A stretch of DNA of 64,000 nt from Desulfuromonadaceae bacterium. GTDB lineage: Bacteria > Desulfobacterota > Desulfuromonadia > Desulfuromonadales > JAHYIW01. The notes beneath the pieces were generated by a model. That model did no database searches. It saw nothing but the letters and a program-made list of their open reading frames with translations, and was not told where the DNA came from. The position numbers were made by a program, and so were the translations under genes. Every line of letters begins with the position of its first letter. Position 1 is the stretch's first letter. Below, in pieces: positions 28,492 through 36,687 of the stretch. The stretch spans positions 49,137 through 113,136 of the forward strand of contig JAHYIW010000007.1 of the NCBI GenBank assembly GCA_019429445.1. Direction: 5' to 3'.

Positions 28492-29465
28492 CGTAATCCC
28501 AGATGGTGCTGCACCAGTGTCGCCAGGGCGTTCAGAAAAACCGGGGCAGTGTTGAGTGACGGGGCACGCTTGAGCTGCACGATCCCCGCCTTGTACGCAT
28601 GTTCGACAAACTCCATATCGATTTCCTGCAACGTTTCAATATGGTCGGAAACAAATGAAATCGGCACGATGAGCAGCGCTTTATGCCCCTCGGCGGCGAG
28701 TCGGTCGATCACGTCGAGGGTTCCCGGTTCCATCCATTTGACCGGGCCGCTGCGGCTTTGAAAACCGATCTGCCAGGGGTGCCCGCCGACCCGGTCCATG
28801 GTGCCGCGCGCGGTCGCCAGGACGTGTTCCAGATAGGGGTCGCCACGATCGATGAATTTCTGCGGCAGGGCGTGGGCGGAAAAGAGGATCGGCACCTCAT
28901 CGCGACGCAGCTCATGAAACTGCTCCAGCCCGAGGCGAATCTGTTCCGCCAGCGCATCGAGATAAGCGGGCCAGTCGTGCCATTCTTCAATCACGCTGAA
29001 GCTTAGTTGCGGATGAATCCGCCGTGCCGCCGCCCGAAAATCGTTCACACTGCTGCCGGTGGTTGCCCCGGTGTAATGCGGATACATCGACACCACCACC
29101 GCCTCTTCCACGCCGTCCGCCGCCATCTGGCGCAACACCTCTGCGGCCCGCGGCTGCCAGTAGCGCATCACGACATACGGTTTCCAGTCTTCGCCCAGCA
29201 ACTCGGCAGTGCCGACCGCCTGCCTGGTCGTCCATTCCAGCAACGGTGATTTGCCGCCGATCGCCTGATAGTTCCAGCGGACTTTTTTAGCGCGAAAATG
29301 AGAGATGAGTTTCGCAAACGGCTTCTGCAACAGCGCCCCGGCGGGCAGCTGAATCAGCTCGCGGTCGGAGAACAGATTGTAGAGGAACGGTTCAACCGCC
29401 TCCAGTGAGTCGGGACCACCCATGTTGAGCAGCACCAGGCCGGTCGGTTTATGCGGGGATGTCAT
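28488..29465 (-). CDS. hemH: Ferrochelatase
   Basis: Inserts ferrous iron into protoporphyrin IX (or, in some Gram-positive lineages, coproporphyrin). The 325-aa protein has the N-terminal GLVLLNMGGPDS segment and the active-site His in LFSAHALPQKFI, with GFQSRSGPVKWMEP and PISFVSDHIETL in the C-terminal half, all family features. Its stop overlaps the small Cys4 gene. hemE lies 6 kb away at 35061-36098 in the same orientation. Confidence 0.95.
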   Translation of the reverse strand: MTSPHKPTGLVLLNMGGPDSLEAVEPFLYNLFSDRELIQLPAGALLQKPFAKLISHFRAKKVRWNYQAIGGKSPLLEWTTRQAVGTAELLGEDWKPYVVMRYWQPRAAEVLRQMAADGVEEAVVVSMYPHYTGATTGSSVNDFRAAARRIHPQLSFSVIEEWHDWPAYLDALAEQIRLGLEQFHELRRDEVPILFSAHALPQKFIDRGDPYLEHVLATARGTMDRVGGHPWQIGFQSRSGPVKWMEPGTLDVIDRLAAEGHKALLIVPISFVSDHIETLQEIDMEFVEHAYKAGIVQLKRAPSLNTAPVFLNALATLVQHHLGLR

Positions 29466-29535
29466 ATCAGCAGAGCACCTCTTCTATGTCACCAATCGTC
29501 AGTATTTTGCGGAACAAAAAACTAATGAATTGGTT

Positions 29536-29717
29536 GTAACTATTCACCTACCCGTTCAAGGGTCGTCATCCCCGAGTGATCCTGTCGGGGATCCAGACTT
29601 TCAACCCTGAAAAATCTGGATTCCGGCTAAAATCATGCCGGAATGACACTGTAGGAGCGGCTTCAGGCGTGATGGTTCGCGGCTAAAGCCGCTCCTACAT
29701 AAGAGCTGAACAGTTAC
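29536..29717. mobile_element. MITE-like element, copy 1 (182 bp, 14-bp TIRs, 8-bp TSD)
   Basis: The element starts GTAACTATTCACCT and ends AGCTGAACAGTTAC, imperfect terminal inverted repeats. It is flanked by a perfect 8-bp direct repeat AATTGGTT (29528-29535 and 29718-29725), the footprint of a transposition event. The inside holds three palindromic stretches (around TCCCCGA, TTCCGGC and GTAGGAGCGGC). It has no coding capacity. The GTAA ends and 8-bp duplications are typical of the IS66 family, so it is probably a non-autonomous IS66 derivative (inference). The rest of the 416-bp gap between hemH and the caspase-like gene shows nothing else I recognise. Confidence 0.85.
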
Positions 29718-29881
29718 AATTGGTTTTACTTTAGTCTTGATCAGCGTTCATCATGACAATCAGCGTCCCAACAGCTTTTGACCTCTGGACGCTGATTAAC
29801 GCTGAAAAGGCGGATTTAAGATCTAACCCAAGAACACCTTTTTCTTTCAGGTTCTCCCCCTTTACACCTGTAAATAAAGAG

Positions 29882-31687
29882 CTACCGCAAATCGGCCAGC
29901 ACCGCGCTGCGGTCGCCGGAAATCTGCGGGGCCTGCGCTGCCCCCTTGAGGCGCCGGGCCATGCGTGGCACTTCGGCATCAAGGTAGGTCGCCAGCTCCG
30001 CCACCGTCACCTTGCGGTTGTTGTCGGCATCGGCTTCGCCGCCGAGGCCCTTGAGGAAGTAATAGGTAAAGAGACTGTGGCGTTTCTCGTCATACCAGTT
30101 GGACATCTGATCATCGCGTGAACTGGCGAAAACCGTCAAGCGGGCCGGAGCCACCACCGCTTTGGCCCGCAGGCTGATCGAGCTGACCCCCTTGAAGAGG
30201 AGCCCGCCCGCCGAGTTGCCGGAAAAGCAGGAATCAAGCACCACGGTGATCGATTTGGCCGGGAGTTTGGCCAGATTATCATAAAAGGTCTGCAAACGAT
30301 ACCCGCCGGTGCCCAGGTACTGCGGGTCGGCATCGACCGGCACAAAGTAGGCGTCGCCACTCTCGGGGTCAGGCGCGCCGTGGCCGACATAATAGACAAA
30401 AACGTCCGATTTTCCCGGCACCACATAGTTGTTCAACTTGCCGCGATGATCCCCCTCGCGCCCGAACAACTGGGCGAAACCGGCATAGGTGGCATTCTCG
30501 ACATAGAGGATATTCTTCGCGTCAAAACCAAGGGTCTTGACCAGATACTCGCGCATCACCGCCGCGTCACGCAGGGCATAATCAACATTCGGCGTACCCG
30601 CCACGCCGTAGCTGCGATTGCCGATCACCACCGCCACATCGTCGCGTCCGGCTTGCTTGCCGGTCGGAATATTCTCGTCCACATCAACACGCAAGTTCAC
30701 GGCTTCGCCACCCCCTGCCACGCTGCCGATCCCGGCGAGCAGGGCGTCACTGGCTCCGGCGACAGCAACGCGCGATTTACGCTGGCCAGCCGCAGGCACA
30801 TTGATCGTTGTCGCATCGGCCACCAACGCTTCGAGCAGCTTGTCATAAGCGATTTTCAGGGACGCCATCTGCGGATAATCTTCTGCCAGTTTCTTTGCTT
30901 GCTGCACTGCCGAGCCGGTCTGACCGCTCTGATAATCACGGTACAATCCTGCCGCCACCTGCTCACCAACCTCATCGGCGGCGTCACCAATCGAGCGGTC
31001 ACGAGGGAAGTTCTTTTGCGCCGCGCCGATCGCCAGCAGTGCTGCTTCGCCACGCCCGAGGCGCGCCAGCACCAGGGCATAGGTGCGGGCCCCGTCCGGC
31101 AAGAAAGCCACCTGTTGCAACGCGCTCAGTGCCGGTTTTTCTTCCCCGTGCTGGATGCGCTGCAACTGGGCGGCCAGATAGCGATCAAGGAGTGCGGCGC
31201 GGGTTTTGACCAGCTGATTGTCGTTCGCCGCAGCCAGTCCTTGCAACGCCTCAACCTCCCGGCCAGCGGCATAACGCGCCTGCGCCAGGGTTTCCTGAAT
31301 CGCGGGGTCAGCGGAATCCAGCTTGACCGCTTTTTCCGCCAGCTTGCGCGCCCCGTCAGCGGGCAATCCCTGCTCCAGTTGCACCACCGCCAGATTATTC
31401 AGCCAGCTCGCCTTGCTGCCATTTTTAGCCACCGCCGCTTCCAATAACGGCAGCGCATCGGCCCCGCGTCCGTAGTGATAGTAGGCCACACCAAGGTTGT
31501 AACTGTAAGCCGGATCAGAGGAACAGAGTTCCCGCGCCTTGATCAGCAGCTTCAACCCTTCAGCCTTGTTGGAGGCAAACGTCTTCACCCCTTTTTCGGC
31601 CAGCGTCGCGGCGATGTCGCAGGTGTCGGCGGCCAGCGCCGGGGTGGCGAAGATGGTCAGGAACATTAGGATGACTAACTTATTCAT
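29882..31687 (-). CDS. Exported TPR - caspase-like (C14 peptidase) protein
   Basis: A 601-aa protein with a signal peptide (residues 1-19, ending ALA), a helical TPR/SEL1-like region (about 25-290; the SYNLGVAYYHYGRGADALPL and WLNNLAVVQLEQG segments), and a C-terminal caspase-fold domain (about 345-590). The catalytic dyad is present: His436 in YVGHGAP and Cys487 in VLDSCFSGN. An EF-hand-like DADNNRKVT loop occurs near 555. The protein should act in the periplasm or outside. The metacaspase/paracaspase relatives cleave after Arg/Lys or Asp, but no target is visible. It follows a 60-aa gene by 36 bp. GGGAG lies 9 nt upstream of the ATG. Confidence 0.85.
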   Translation of the reverse strand: MNKLVILMFLTIFATPALAADTCDIAATLAEKGVKTFASNKAEGLKLLIKARELCSSDPAYSYNLGVAYYHYGRGADALPLLEAAVAKNGSKASWLNNLAVVQLEQGLPADGARKLAEKAVKLDSADPAIQETLAQARYAAGREVEALQGLAAANDNQLVKTRAALLDRYLAAQLQRIQHGEEKPALSALQQVAFLPDGARTYALVLARLGRGEAALLAIGAAQKNFPRDRSIGDAADEVGEQVAAGLYRDYQSGQTGSAVQQAKKLAEDYPQMASLKIAYDKLLEALVADATTINVPAAGQRKSRVAVAGASDALLAGIGSVAGGGEAVNLRVDVDENIPTGKQAGRDDVAVVIGNRSYGVAGTPNVDYALRDAAVMREYLVKTLGFDAKNILYVENATYAGFAQLFGREGDHRGKLNNYVVPGKSDVFVYYVGHGAPDPESGDAYFVPVDADPQYLGTGGYRLQTFYDNLAKLPAKSITVVLDSCFSGNSAGGLLFKGVSSISLRAKAVVAPARLTVFASSRDDQMSNWYDEKRHSLFTYYFLKGLGGEADADNNRKVTVAELATYLDAEVPRMARRLKGAAQAPQISGDRSAVLADLR

Positions 31688-31723
31688 AAATTCGCTCTCC
31701 CTCTGAATAATCGGGGTCTGAAA

Positions 31724-31906
31724 TCAATCCCGAAGCAACGATCCTGTCCGCGTCCGATCAGACTTGTCTGCAAGTGTTTGTTGGACTTCAATGATGGCGT
31801 CAAGCCTGGTCATCACTGCCTCGTAAAACACACCGAGTTGGACGCCGATCCGTTCAACGACCTGATTGCCGATTTCTTCCGCGAATTGCTGCATCTCTGT
31901 GTCCAT
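31724..31906 (-). CDS. Small hypothetical protein upstream of the caspase-like gene
   Basis: A 60-aa acidic, probably all-helical protein (no Cys, no membrane segment, helix from about residue 4 to 48). A strong GGGAGG stands 8 nt before the ATG, which supports real translation. It lies 36 bp upstream of the caspase-like gene in the same direction, so the two are probably co-transcribed. I do not recognise it. Confidence 0.6.
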   Translation of the reverse strand: MDTEMQQFAEEIGNQVVERIGVQLGVFYEAVMTRLDAIIEVQQTLADKSDRTRTGSLLRD

Positions 31907-31986
31907 CTTTCAACCCTCCCGCGCTGATATTCCGCAATTGTCGTTGGTTTTTTGGATACCCTACCCACCCTGCACAACAGTGAATT

Positions 31987-32074
31987 GTAGGGGCGCCCCT
32001 TGCGGGTGCCCTGATTTTAAGGGCCTGTGGTGGTCACCAACCAAAACCTGGATACCCGCAAGGGGTATCCCTAC
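31987..32074. repeat. Hairpin repeat GTAGGGGCGCCCC...GGTATCCCTAC
   Basis: An 88-bp element whose ends (GTAGGGGCGCCCCTTGCGGG and CCCGCAAGGGGTATCCCTAC) are imperfect inverted copies of each other. A related element lies at 43797-43903. The remaining sequence between the 60-aa gene and the RAYT gene (31907-32201) holds a CGGCTGAAAGCCGCTCCCAC REP-like stub at about 32100 and one GTAGGTTGGGTT repeat. Confidence 0.7.
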
Positions 32075-32169
32075 GGCTTCCCTCTGCCACCAAAATCTTC
32101 GCGGCTGAAAGCCGCTCCCACACAGGCATTGCTGCATATCACCCTCCCCCGGCCCCTCCCATCAAGAAC

Positions 32170-32200
32170 GTAGGTTGGGTTGAGCGCAGCGAAACCCAAC
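32170..32200. repeat. GTAGGTTGGGTT REP-like repeat, single unit beside the RAYT
   Basis: The palindromic unit GTAGGTTGGGTTGAGC...GAAACCCAACA lies against the 3' end of the RAYT gene (stop at 32202). It uses the GCGCAGCGAAACC variant rather than the GCAAAGCGAAACC form of blocks A-C, so it may be an older or parent copy. Confidence 0.8.
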
Positions 32201-32201
32201 A

Positions 32202-32711
32202 TCATTCGCTTCGTCCCCACCCATCCGGATATACCCCGCTTCGCAAATAACGCCTCATACTCGAATACGGCCACAACGCGGCATCCTCCACCAGCCCGTG
32301 CTTCACCGGGTTGAAGTGGATGTAATCCAGGTGGTGGCGAAAATCCTCGTCGTCGCGAATCTGGTGTTCCCAGAAGCGCCGTTGCCAGATCCCCTGTTCC
32401 TTCTTGTTCAGGCGGGACGCGCTGACCGGCACGCGCAATTCCGGTCGGCAATGGCGGGTGAATTCGGTTTTGATGAGCCGCCAGCGTGTCGAGAAACCAG
32501 CATCGCCCTCCGGAAGGGTCCAGAGACAGTGCAAATGATCCGGCAACAACACAACAGCGTCAACAACAAACGGATACCGGGCTATCACCGTGCGAAAAGC
32601 CGTCCGCAGCACATCCACATTTTCCGGCACAGCAAACAACCGTTGCCGTTGGTGCGTTACCACCGTAAAAAAGTAACATCCCCCGCATACCCGTGACCGA
32701 CGATAACGCAT
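32202..32711 (-). CDS. REP-associated tyrosine transposase (RAYT, Y1/TnpA_REP)
   Basis: A 169-aa single-strand DNA transposase of the Y1 group. The DHLH motif (His59, His61) is the metal-binding HUH-type site, and the nucleophile is Tyr130 in the YIHFNPVKHG signature; RRFWEHQIRD is also typical. In studied bacteria RAYTs bind and cut REP palindromes that flank them. Here matching GTAGGTTGGGTT palindromes lie on both sides, supporting that role. The ATG at 32711 has GGGAGG 5 nt upstream. The gene appears intact. Confidence 0.92.
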   Translation of the reverse strand: MRYRRSRVCGGCYFFTVVTHQRQRLFAVPENVDVLRTAFRTVIARYPFVVDAVVLLPDHLHCLWTLPEGDAGFSTRWRLIKTEFTRHCRPELRVPVSASRLNKKEQGIWQRRFWEHQIRDDEDFRHHLDYIHFNPVKHGLVEDAALWPYSSMRRYLRSGVYPDGWGRSE

Positions 32712-32722
32712 ATCCACCTCCC

Positions 32723-32890
32723 TTACCACCACCCATCCGTCGAGTCAACGTAGGTTGGGTTGAGCAAAGCGAAACCCAACACATGTTGAGCAAAGCGAAA
32801 CCCAACACATGTAGAGCAAAGCGAAACCCAACACATGCTCTCATAAAATACCCGTCGGTGGTGCGCCAGCAATGTTGGGTTTCTACGTGA
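32723..32890. repeat. Repeat block A (three 26-bp units)
   Basis: The block begins TTACCACCACCCATCCGTCG, goes into GTAGGTTGGGTT, then three tandem 26-bp units built on GAGCAAAGCGAAACCCAACA, then a CTCTCATAAAATACCCGTCG spacer and an AATGTTGGGTTT end. It lies just upstream of the RAYT gene. Confidence 0.85.
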
Positions 32891-33049
32891 TTACCACCAC
32901 CCATCCGTCGAGTCAACGTAGGTTGGGTTGAGCAAAGCGAAACCCAACACGTGTTGAGCAAAGCGAAACCCAACACATGCTCTCATAAAATACCCGTCGG
33001 TGGTGCGCCAGCAATGTTGGGTTTCATTTCATTCAACCCAACCTACGCG
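32891..33049. repeat. Repeat block B (two 26-bp units)
   Basis: A second copy of the same block, directly joined to block A, with only two of the 26-bp units and a complete closing palindrome (TTCATTCAACCCAACCTACG). It abuts the 3' side of the SUMF1-like gene. Confidence 0.85.
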
Positions 33050-33156
33050 CTGAAAGCCGCTCCCACAAAACAAAAAATTTGGGTTCCGGTGTCATTTCCG
33101 GCGCTGGTCCGGGCGGCTCCGCTCGCCCTCCCCTGCGCCTCCAATCACACCTCCAC

Positions 33157-33978
33157 CTAACCCCGGTCTTGAGTGACAAGGCGGAAACCCAGGTAGTTGC
33201 TGCGGTTGCCCGGACTGCTCCTGATCCGGTACGCCGAGCGCACGCCCCTCGGTCCGTTGTTCCAGCCGCCGCCGCGTTCGACGCGGAACGACCCGCCTGA
33301 CGGGCCCTGCGGATTCTGCCTGGGGCTCTTGGTATAGTAGCCACTGTCGTACCAGTCCTGGCACCACTCCCAAACATTGCCACTCATATCATACAGCCCA
33401 AGGCCATTGGGCTGTTTCTGCCCAACCGGATGGGTTTGGTTGCCACTGTTGCCATTATACCAAGCGACCGCATCAACATCGTTACTACCTGAATACTTCT
33501 CGCTCTTGCCGCCGCTGCGGGCGGCATATTCCCATTCGGCCTCGGTCGGCAGACGGAAGGTCTTGCCGCTCCGCTGGTTCAACTGCCGAAGGTAACCCTG
33601 CACGTCGTTCCAGCTGACCTTCTCAACCGGGTAGTTGTTGCCCTTTTTGACGTGAGCAGGGTTACTGCCCGTGACCTTCTGCCACTGCCCCTGAGTCACC
33701 TCATATTTGCCCATATAAAAATCATCGACACACACCTCATGCACCGGCTTTTCATCGCTGTCACCCTTATTGGAACCCATCTGAAAACACCCCCCCTTGA
33801 CCAGAACAAACTCCATGCCGGTGGTCGGGTCGGTGAAACTTTTGCCGCCGGTGGCACCGGCAGCAACCGGCTTGCGGCCGTAATCCCAGACCGGCTCAAA
33901 GCCGGAGATGAACCCGGCCAGGGCGGGTTGGGTGGAAAAGAGTACACAGGTGAGCAGCACAATGAGGTTTCTTGACAT
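33157..33978 (-). CDS. Exported SUMF1/FGE-fold protein without FGE catalytic cysteines
   Basis: A 273-aa protein with a signal peptide (residues 1-21, ending ALA) and one C-type-lectin-like SUMF1 domain (GMEFVLVKGGCFQMGS, YEVTQGQW, PTEAEWEYAAR, NVWEWCQDW, GGGWN, LGFRLV). True formylglycine-generating enzymes need two cysteines in the RGGS..C....C.R region; here that region (RGGGWNNGPRGVRSAYRIR) has none, so sulfatase activation is unlikely. Relatives often serve as ligand-binding or structural modules. The ATG at 33978 has GGAGG 7 nt upstream. It lies between repeat blocks B and C. Confidence 0.85.
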   Translation of the reverse strand: MSRNLIVLLTCVLFSTQPALAGFISGFEPVWDYGRKPVAAGATGGKSFTDPTTGMEFVLVKGGCFQMGSNKGDSDEKPVHEVCVDDFYMGKYEVTQGQWQKVTGSNPAHVKKGNNYPVEKVSWNDVQGYLRQLNQRSGKTFRLPTEAEWEYAARSGGKSEKYSGSNDVDAVAWYNGNSGNQTHPVGQKQPNGLGLYDMSGNVWEWCQDWYDSGYYTKSPRQNPQGPSGGSFRVERGGGWNNGPRGVRSAYRIRSSPGNRSNYLGFRLVTQDRG

Positions 33979-33994
33979 AAACAATCCTCCAAAA

Positions 33995-34310
33995 CAGTCA
34001 GCGCCAGCAATGTTGGGTTTCATTTCATTCAACCCAACCTACGTGCTTACCACCACCCATCCGTCGAGTCAACGTAGGTTGGGTTGAGCAAAGCGAAACC
34101 CAACACATGTTGAGCAAAGCGAAACCCAACACATATAGAGCAAAGCGAAACCCAACACATATAGAGCAAAGCGAAACCCAACACATATAGAGCAAAGCGA
34201 AACCCAACACATATAGAGCAAAGCGAAACCCAACACATGCTCTCATAAAACCCCCGTCGGTGGTGCGCCAGCAATGTTGGGTTTCATTTCATTCAACCCA
34301 ACCTACGTGC
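33995..34310. repeat. Repeat block C with tail copy (six 26-bp units)
   Basis: A truncated tail (33995-34046) followed by a full block (34047-34310) with the same TTACCACCACCC opening as blocks A and B, six 26-bp GCAAAGCGAAACCCAAC units (about 34086-34235), the CTCTCATAAA spacer and the closing palindrome. The unit number (3, 2, 6 in A, B, C) shows slippage or recombination. Confidence 0.88.
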
Positions 34311-34317
34311 TACAAAA

Positions 34318-34713
34318 TTATTCCGGCAGATGCGCCATGATTGTTCTACAGATCAAATCCGCAGCCTCATACGCTTCGTCGAACTCGGCTTGATCCGGTT
34401 CGACAAAGTCCCCCGGATAACGGTATTCCGTCGCATAGGGAGTCAATAACTCGGCGGCATCGCTCAACTGCGCTAATTGCGGTGCGATAGTTACGGCATA
34501 CTCCAGCAACTGCCCGACATCATGGGTTCGCTCAAGCCGCTGCTGATGATGAGCGAGAAACCCCTTCAACACCTTCTCCGCCGCCTGCTGACAATGAAAA
34601 ATCGCCGTATCCCGCAACGGCGGCGAGACTGCGACCAAAGCACGGGCAGATTGCAGATCCCGTTTGGCCTTCAGCAGCCAATGGGTAACCATCTCTCTCT
34701 TAGTGTCGCTCAT
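34318..34713 (-). CDS. HEPN-domain protein (probable toxin/RNase partner)
   Basis: A 131-aa all-helical HEPN protein: WLLKAKRDLQSARAL at the start, FHCQQAAEKVLKGFLAHH in the second helix and ERTHDVGQLL (Arg62, His64) with a C-terminal four-helix bundle. The usual HEPN R-x4-6-H RNase motif is not obvious, so this belongs to the family in which a TH-D segment is conserved and RNase activity is uncertain. It overlaps the upstream MNT gene by 14 bp, so both form one unit. Confidence 0.82.
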   Translation of the reverse strand: MSDTKREMVTHWLLKAKRDLQSARALVAVSPPLRDTAIFHCQQAAEKVLKGFLAHHQQRLERTHDVGQLLEYAVTIAPQLAQLSDAAELLTPYATEYRYPGDFVEPDQAEFDEAYEAADLICRTIMAHLPE

Positions 34714-35050
34714 ACAGCACCCGCCCCTTCTCGAAGATCAGATATTCGAGGGATGCAGACACCGCCCGGTATTTGTCCGCTTCGGCACGGGTCCGCACCA
34801 GAACATCCTTGGGGATGTTCAAGCCCCGCAAGCAACGATGCGCCGCACGGGCACGCAGTGCCGGGGGGAGTTGACTCTCCTCCACGACGACGAACAGATC
34901 AACATCGCTGGTCTCGGTCGGTACCCCCCAGACCCGGGAGCCAAAAAGAATGATTTGCTCGGGGTCGAGCGCTGACACCAATCGCCGGGTCATTTCCTGC
35001 AACAAGTTGTCATCAACCTTTTGCGTCTTCAGACGTTGACTCTCCCCCAT
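34700..35050 (-). CDS. MNT-type nucleotidyltransferase, partner of the HEPN gene
   Basis: A 116-aa Pol-beta-like nucleotidyltransferase with FGSRVWG (residues 36-42) and metal ligands Asp49 and Asp51 in SDVDLFVV. In MNT/HEPN pairs it modifies and neutralises the HEPN partner. The start at 35050 has AAGGAA 6 nt upstream and lies 10 bp after the hemE stop; the longer frame reads into hemE and is spurious. Confidence 0.88.
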   Translation of the reverse strand: MGESQRLKTQKVDDNLLQEMTRRLVSALDPEQIILFGSRVWGVPTETSDVDLFVVVEESQLPPALRARAAHRCLRGLNIPKDVLVRTRAEADKYRAVSASLEYLIFEKGRVLYERH

Positions 35051-35060
35051 CAGCCGTTCC

Positions 35061-36098
35061 TTACTTCCCCGACAACCGATGCACGCACTCAACCATGTGA
35101 ATGGCATTCTCCGGCGGCACCGTCGGCAGGATGCCGTGGCCGAGGTTGAAGATAAGACCGGGGCGTCCGGCGTTTTCGTCAAGAATGCGCTGGACTTCTT
35201 TTTCGATGTAGTCCTGCGGCGCGTAGAGCACGGTCGGGTCGAGGTTGCCCTGCACCGCCACATCGTCGCCGAGAATGTCGCGCGCCTTGCCAAGACCGAT
35301 ATGCCAGTCGAGACCGACGACGTCGGCGCCGGCTTCCTTGACCAGTTCGAGCATGGTGCCACCCCCTTTGACAAAGTAGATGACCGGGATACCGTCACGT
35401 TTGAGGCCGTTGATCAACTGCTTGGCGTAGGGGAGGATGTAGCGCTCGAAATCGTGCGGCGCCAGCAGGCCGCCCCAGGTGTCGAAGATCTGGATCGCCT
35501 GGGCACCGGCGTCAATCTGCATGTTGAGATAGGCGGTGTCCATCGCGGTGATCTTTTTCATCAGCGCATCATACAAAGGAAAATCGCCGTACATCATCTG
35601 CTTGAGCGCCGCAAAATCCTTGCTCCCCTTCCCTTCGACCATGTAGCAGGCGAGGGTGAAGGGTGCGCCGCCAAAACCGATCAGCGGCACACGCCCTTCA
35701 AGGGCGACGCGCAGGCGCTTGATGATCGCCGCCACGTAAGGAACCGCCTGGGCCATATCGGCGGGAACGATCAGGGCGTCCACGTCAGCTGCGGTGCGGA
35801 TCGGCTTGGCGAAAACCGGGCCGGGGGTGAAGTCGAGTTCCATCCCCATCGGTTCGATCGGGGTGAGGATGTCGGAAAACATGATTGCCGCATCAACATT
35901 GAGAATGTCGATCGGCTGAATGGAGACTTCGGCGGCCCGCGCCGGATCTTTGCACAGATCAAGAAAGGTGCCGCCCCCCTGGGCGCGCACATCTTTGTAA
36001 CACTGGAGATAACGACCGGCCTGACGCATCAGCCAAACGGGGACATACGCGGTGGGCTGGCCCCAGCAGGCCTTGATGAAAGGGTATTCTTTGGACAT
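35061..36098 (-). CDS. hemE: Uroporphyrinogen decarboxylase
   Basis: Removes four carboxyl groups from uroporphyrinogen III to give coproporphyrinogen III. The 345-aa TIM barrel carries the PVWLMRQAGRYL signature near the N-terminus with its substrate-binding Arg, SDILTPIEPMG, and GFGGAPFTLACYMVEG, all diagnostic. GGAGG stands 9 nt before the ATG. It is immediately upstream of the MNT/HEPN pair. Confidence 0.96.
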   Translation of the reverse strand: MSKEYPFIKACWGQPTAYVPVWLMRQAGRYLQCYKDVRAQGGGTFLDLCKDPARAAEVSIQPIDILNVDAAIMFSDILTPIEPMGMELDFTPGPVFAKPIRTAADVDALIVPADMAQAVPYVAAIIKRLRVALEGRVPLIGFGGAPFTLACYMVEGKGSKDFAALKQMMYGDFPLYDALMKKITAMDTAYLNMQIDAGAQAIQIFDTWGGLLAPHDFERYILPYAKQLINGLKRDGIPVIYFVKGGGTMLELVKEAGADVVGLDWHIGLGKARDILGDDVAVQGNLDPTVLYAPQDYIEKEVQRILDENAGRPGLIFNLGHGILPTVPPENAIHMVECVHRLSGK

Positions 36099-36146
36099 TT
36101 TGATGTTCCTCCTGAGTAATATGAATGTTGCTATTTTAATTAACGT

Positions 36147-36401
36147 CTAACGATAGACTGCCCTGCGATGACCGATTGAGACAACCAGAACGAGTAGCCG
36201 GTCATGCTGAATTTCATAGATGATGCGGTAGGTACCAACACGTATACGCCAAGCGTCACGCCCAGACAGTTTTTTGCTCCCTGCTGGATGAGGTTCATCG
36301 GCAAGGGAGCGAATCGCTGTTATAATCCGCAACTGATCGTGTCGGTCGATATGTGCCAGTTGTTTTTGCGCACTGCGCAAAATTTCGAGGGCATAGCTCA
36401 C
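36147..36401 (-). CDS. RelE/ParE-family toxin
   Basis: An 84-aa small basic protein of the RelE/ParE fold: ILRSAQKQLAHIDR helices, the GSKKLSGRDAWRIRVGTYRI core and a VVSIGHRRAVYR end. RelE members cut mRNA on the ribosome and ParE members block gyrase; the sequence does not decide which. It starts with a GTG that overlaps the antitoxin stop (GTGA), coupling the two genes. Confidence 0.87.
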   Translation of the reverse strand: MSYALEILRSAQKQLAHIDRHDQLRIITAIRSLADEPHPAGSKKLSGRDAWRIRVGTYRIIYEIQHDRLLVLVVSIGHRRAVYR

Positions 36402-36604
36402 GCCTTGTAATCCTGCTCGATTTCGCGAACTGCCTGCTCAAACGGTAAAGCTTCCCCTGCACCGCTCTTCGCCCGATCAAATGCCTTCACATCATCAAGC
36501 TCTTCCAGAGCTTCGAGAATATGTTCCCACTCATCACAAGGCAGCACAACAGCTTGACGCTGATTTTTTTCGTCAATCAGATATTGAGGATGAAGTTCAA
36601 TCAT
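36398..36604 (-). CDS. Antitoxin, Phd/YefM or RelB-like
   Basis: A 68-aa protein upstream of the toxin, with an N-terminal DNA-binding-like segment (YLIDEKNQRQAVVLPCDEW), which recalls Phd/YefM, and an acidic C-terminus that would wrap the toxin. GGAG lies 7 nt upstream of the ATG. The antitoxin-first order and coupling are typical of type II systems; such pairs usually autoregulate their promoter. Confidence 0.8.
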   Translation of the reverse strand: MIELHPQYLIDEKNQRQAVVLPCDEWEHILEALEELDDVKAFDRAKSGAGEALPFEQAVREIEQDYKA

Positions 36605-36687
36605 CTCTTATCTCCTAACGCATGCCCCTGAGACAGACAAGCACGAAGGTCAGCCCGCTTGCGCAATGGGGAAAGGGGGAATGCGAT

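Noticed and set aside
33157..33978. Functional formylglycine-generating enzyme
   Set aside because: The SUMF1 domain lacks the two catalytic cysteines in the expected region.
34047..34274. Leu/Phe/Cys-rich minus-strand frames across repeat block C, and the idea of a CRISPR array
   Set aside because: They arise from translation of the 26-bp tandem units; the units are directly adjacent with no spacers, so not CRISPR.
29882..35050. Caspase-like, SUMF1-like and HEPN/MNT genes as one defence operon
   Set aside because: The genes are on one strand but are separated by repeats and a RAYT with no overlap between the caspase-like and HEPN/MNT parts; two proteins are exported, so a shared cytosolic defence role is not supported.
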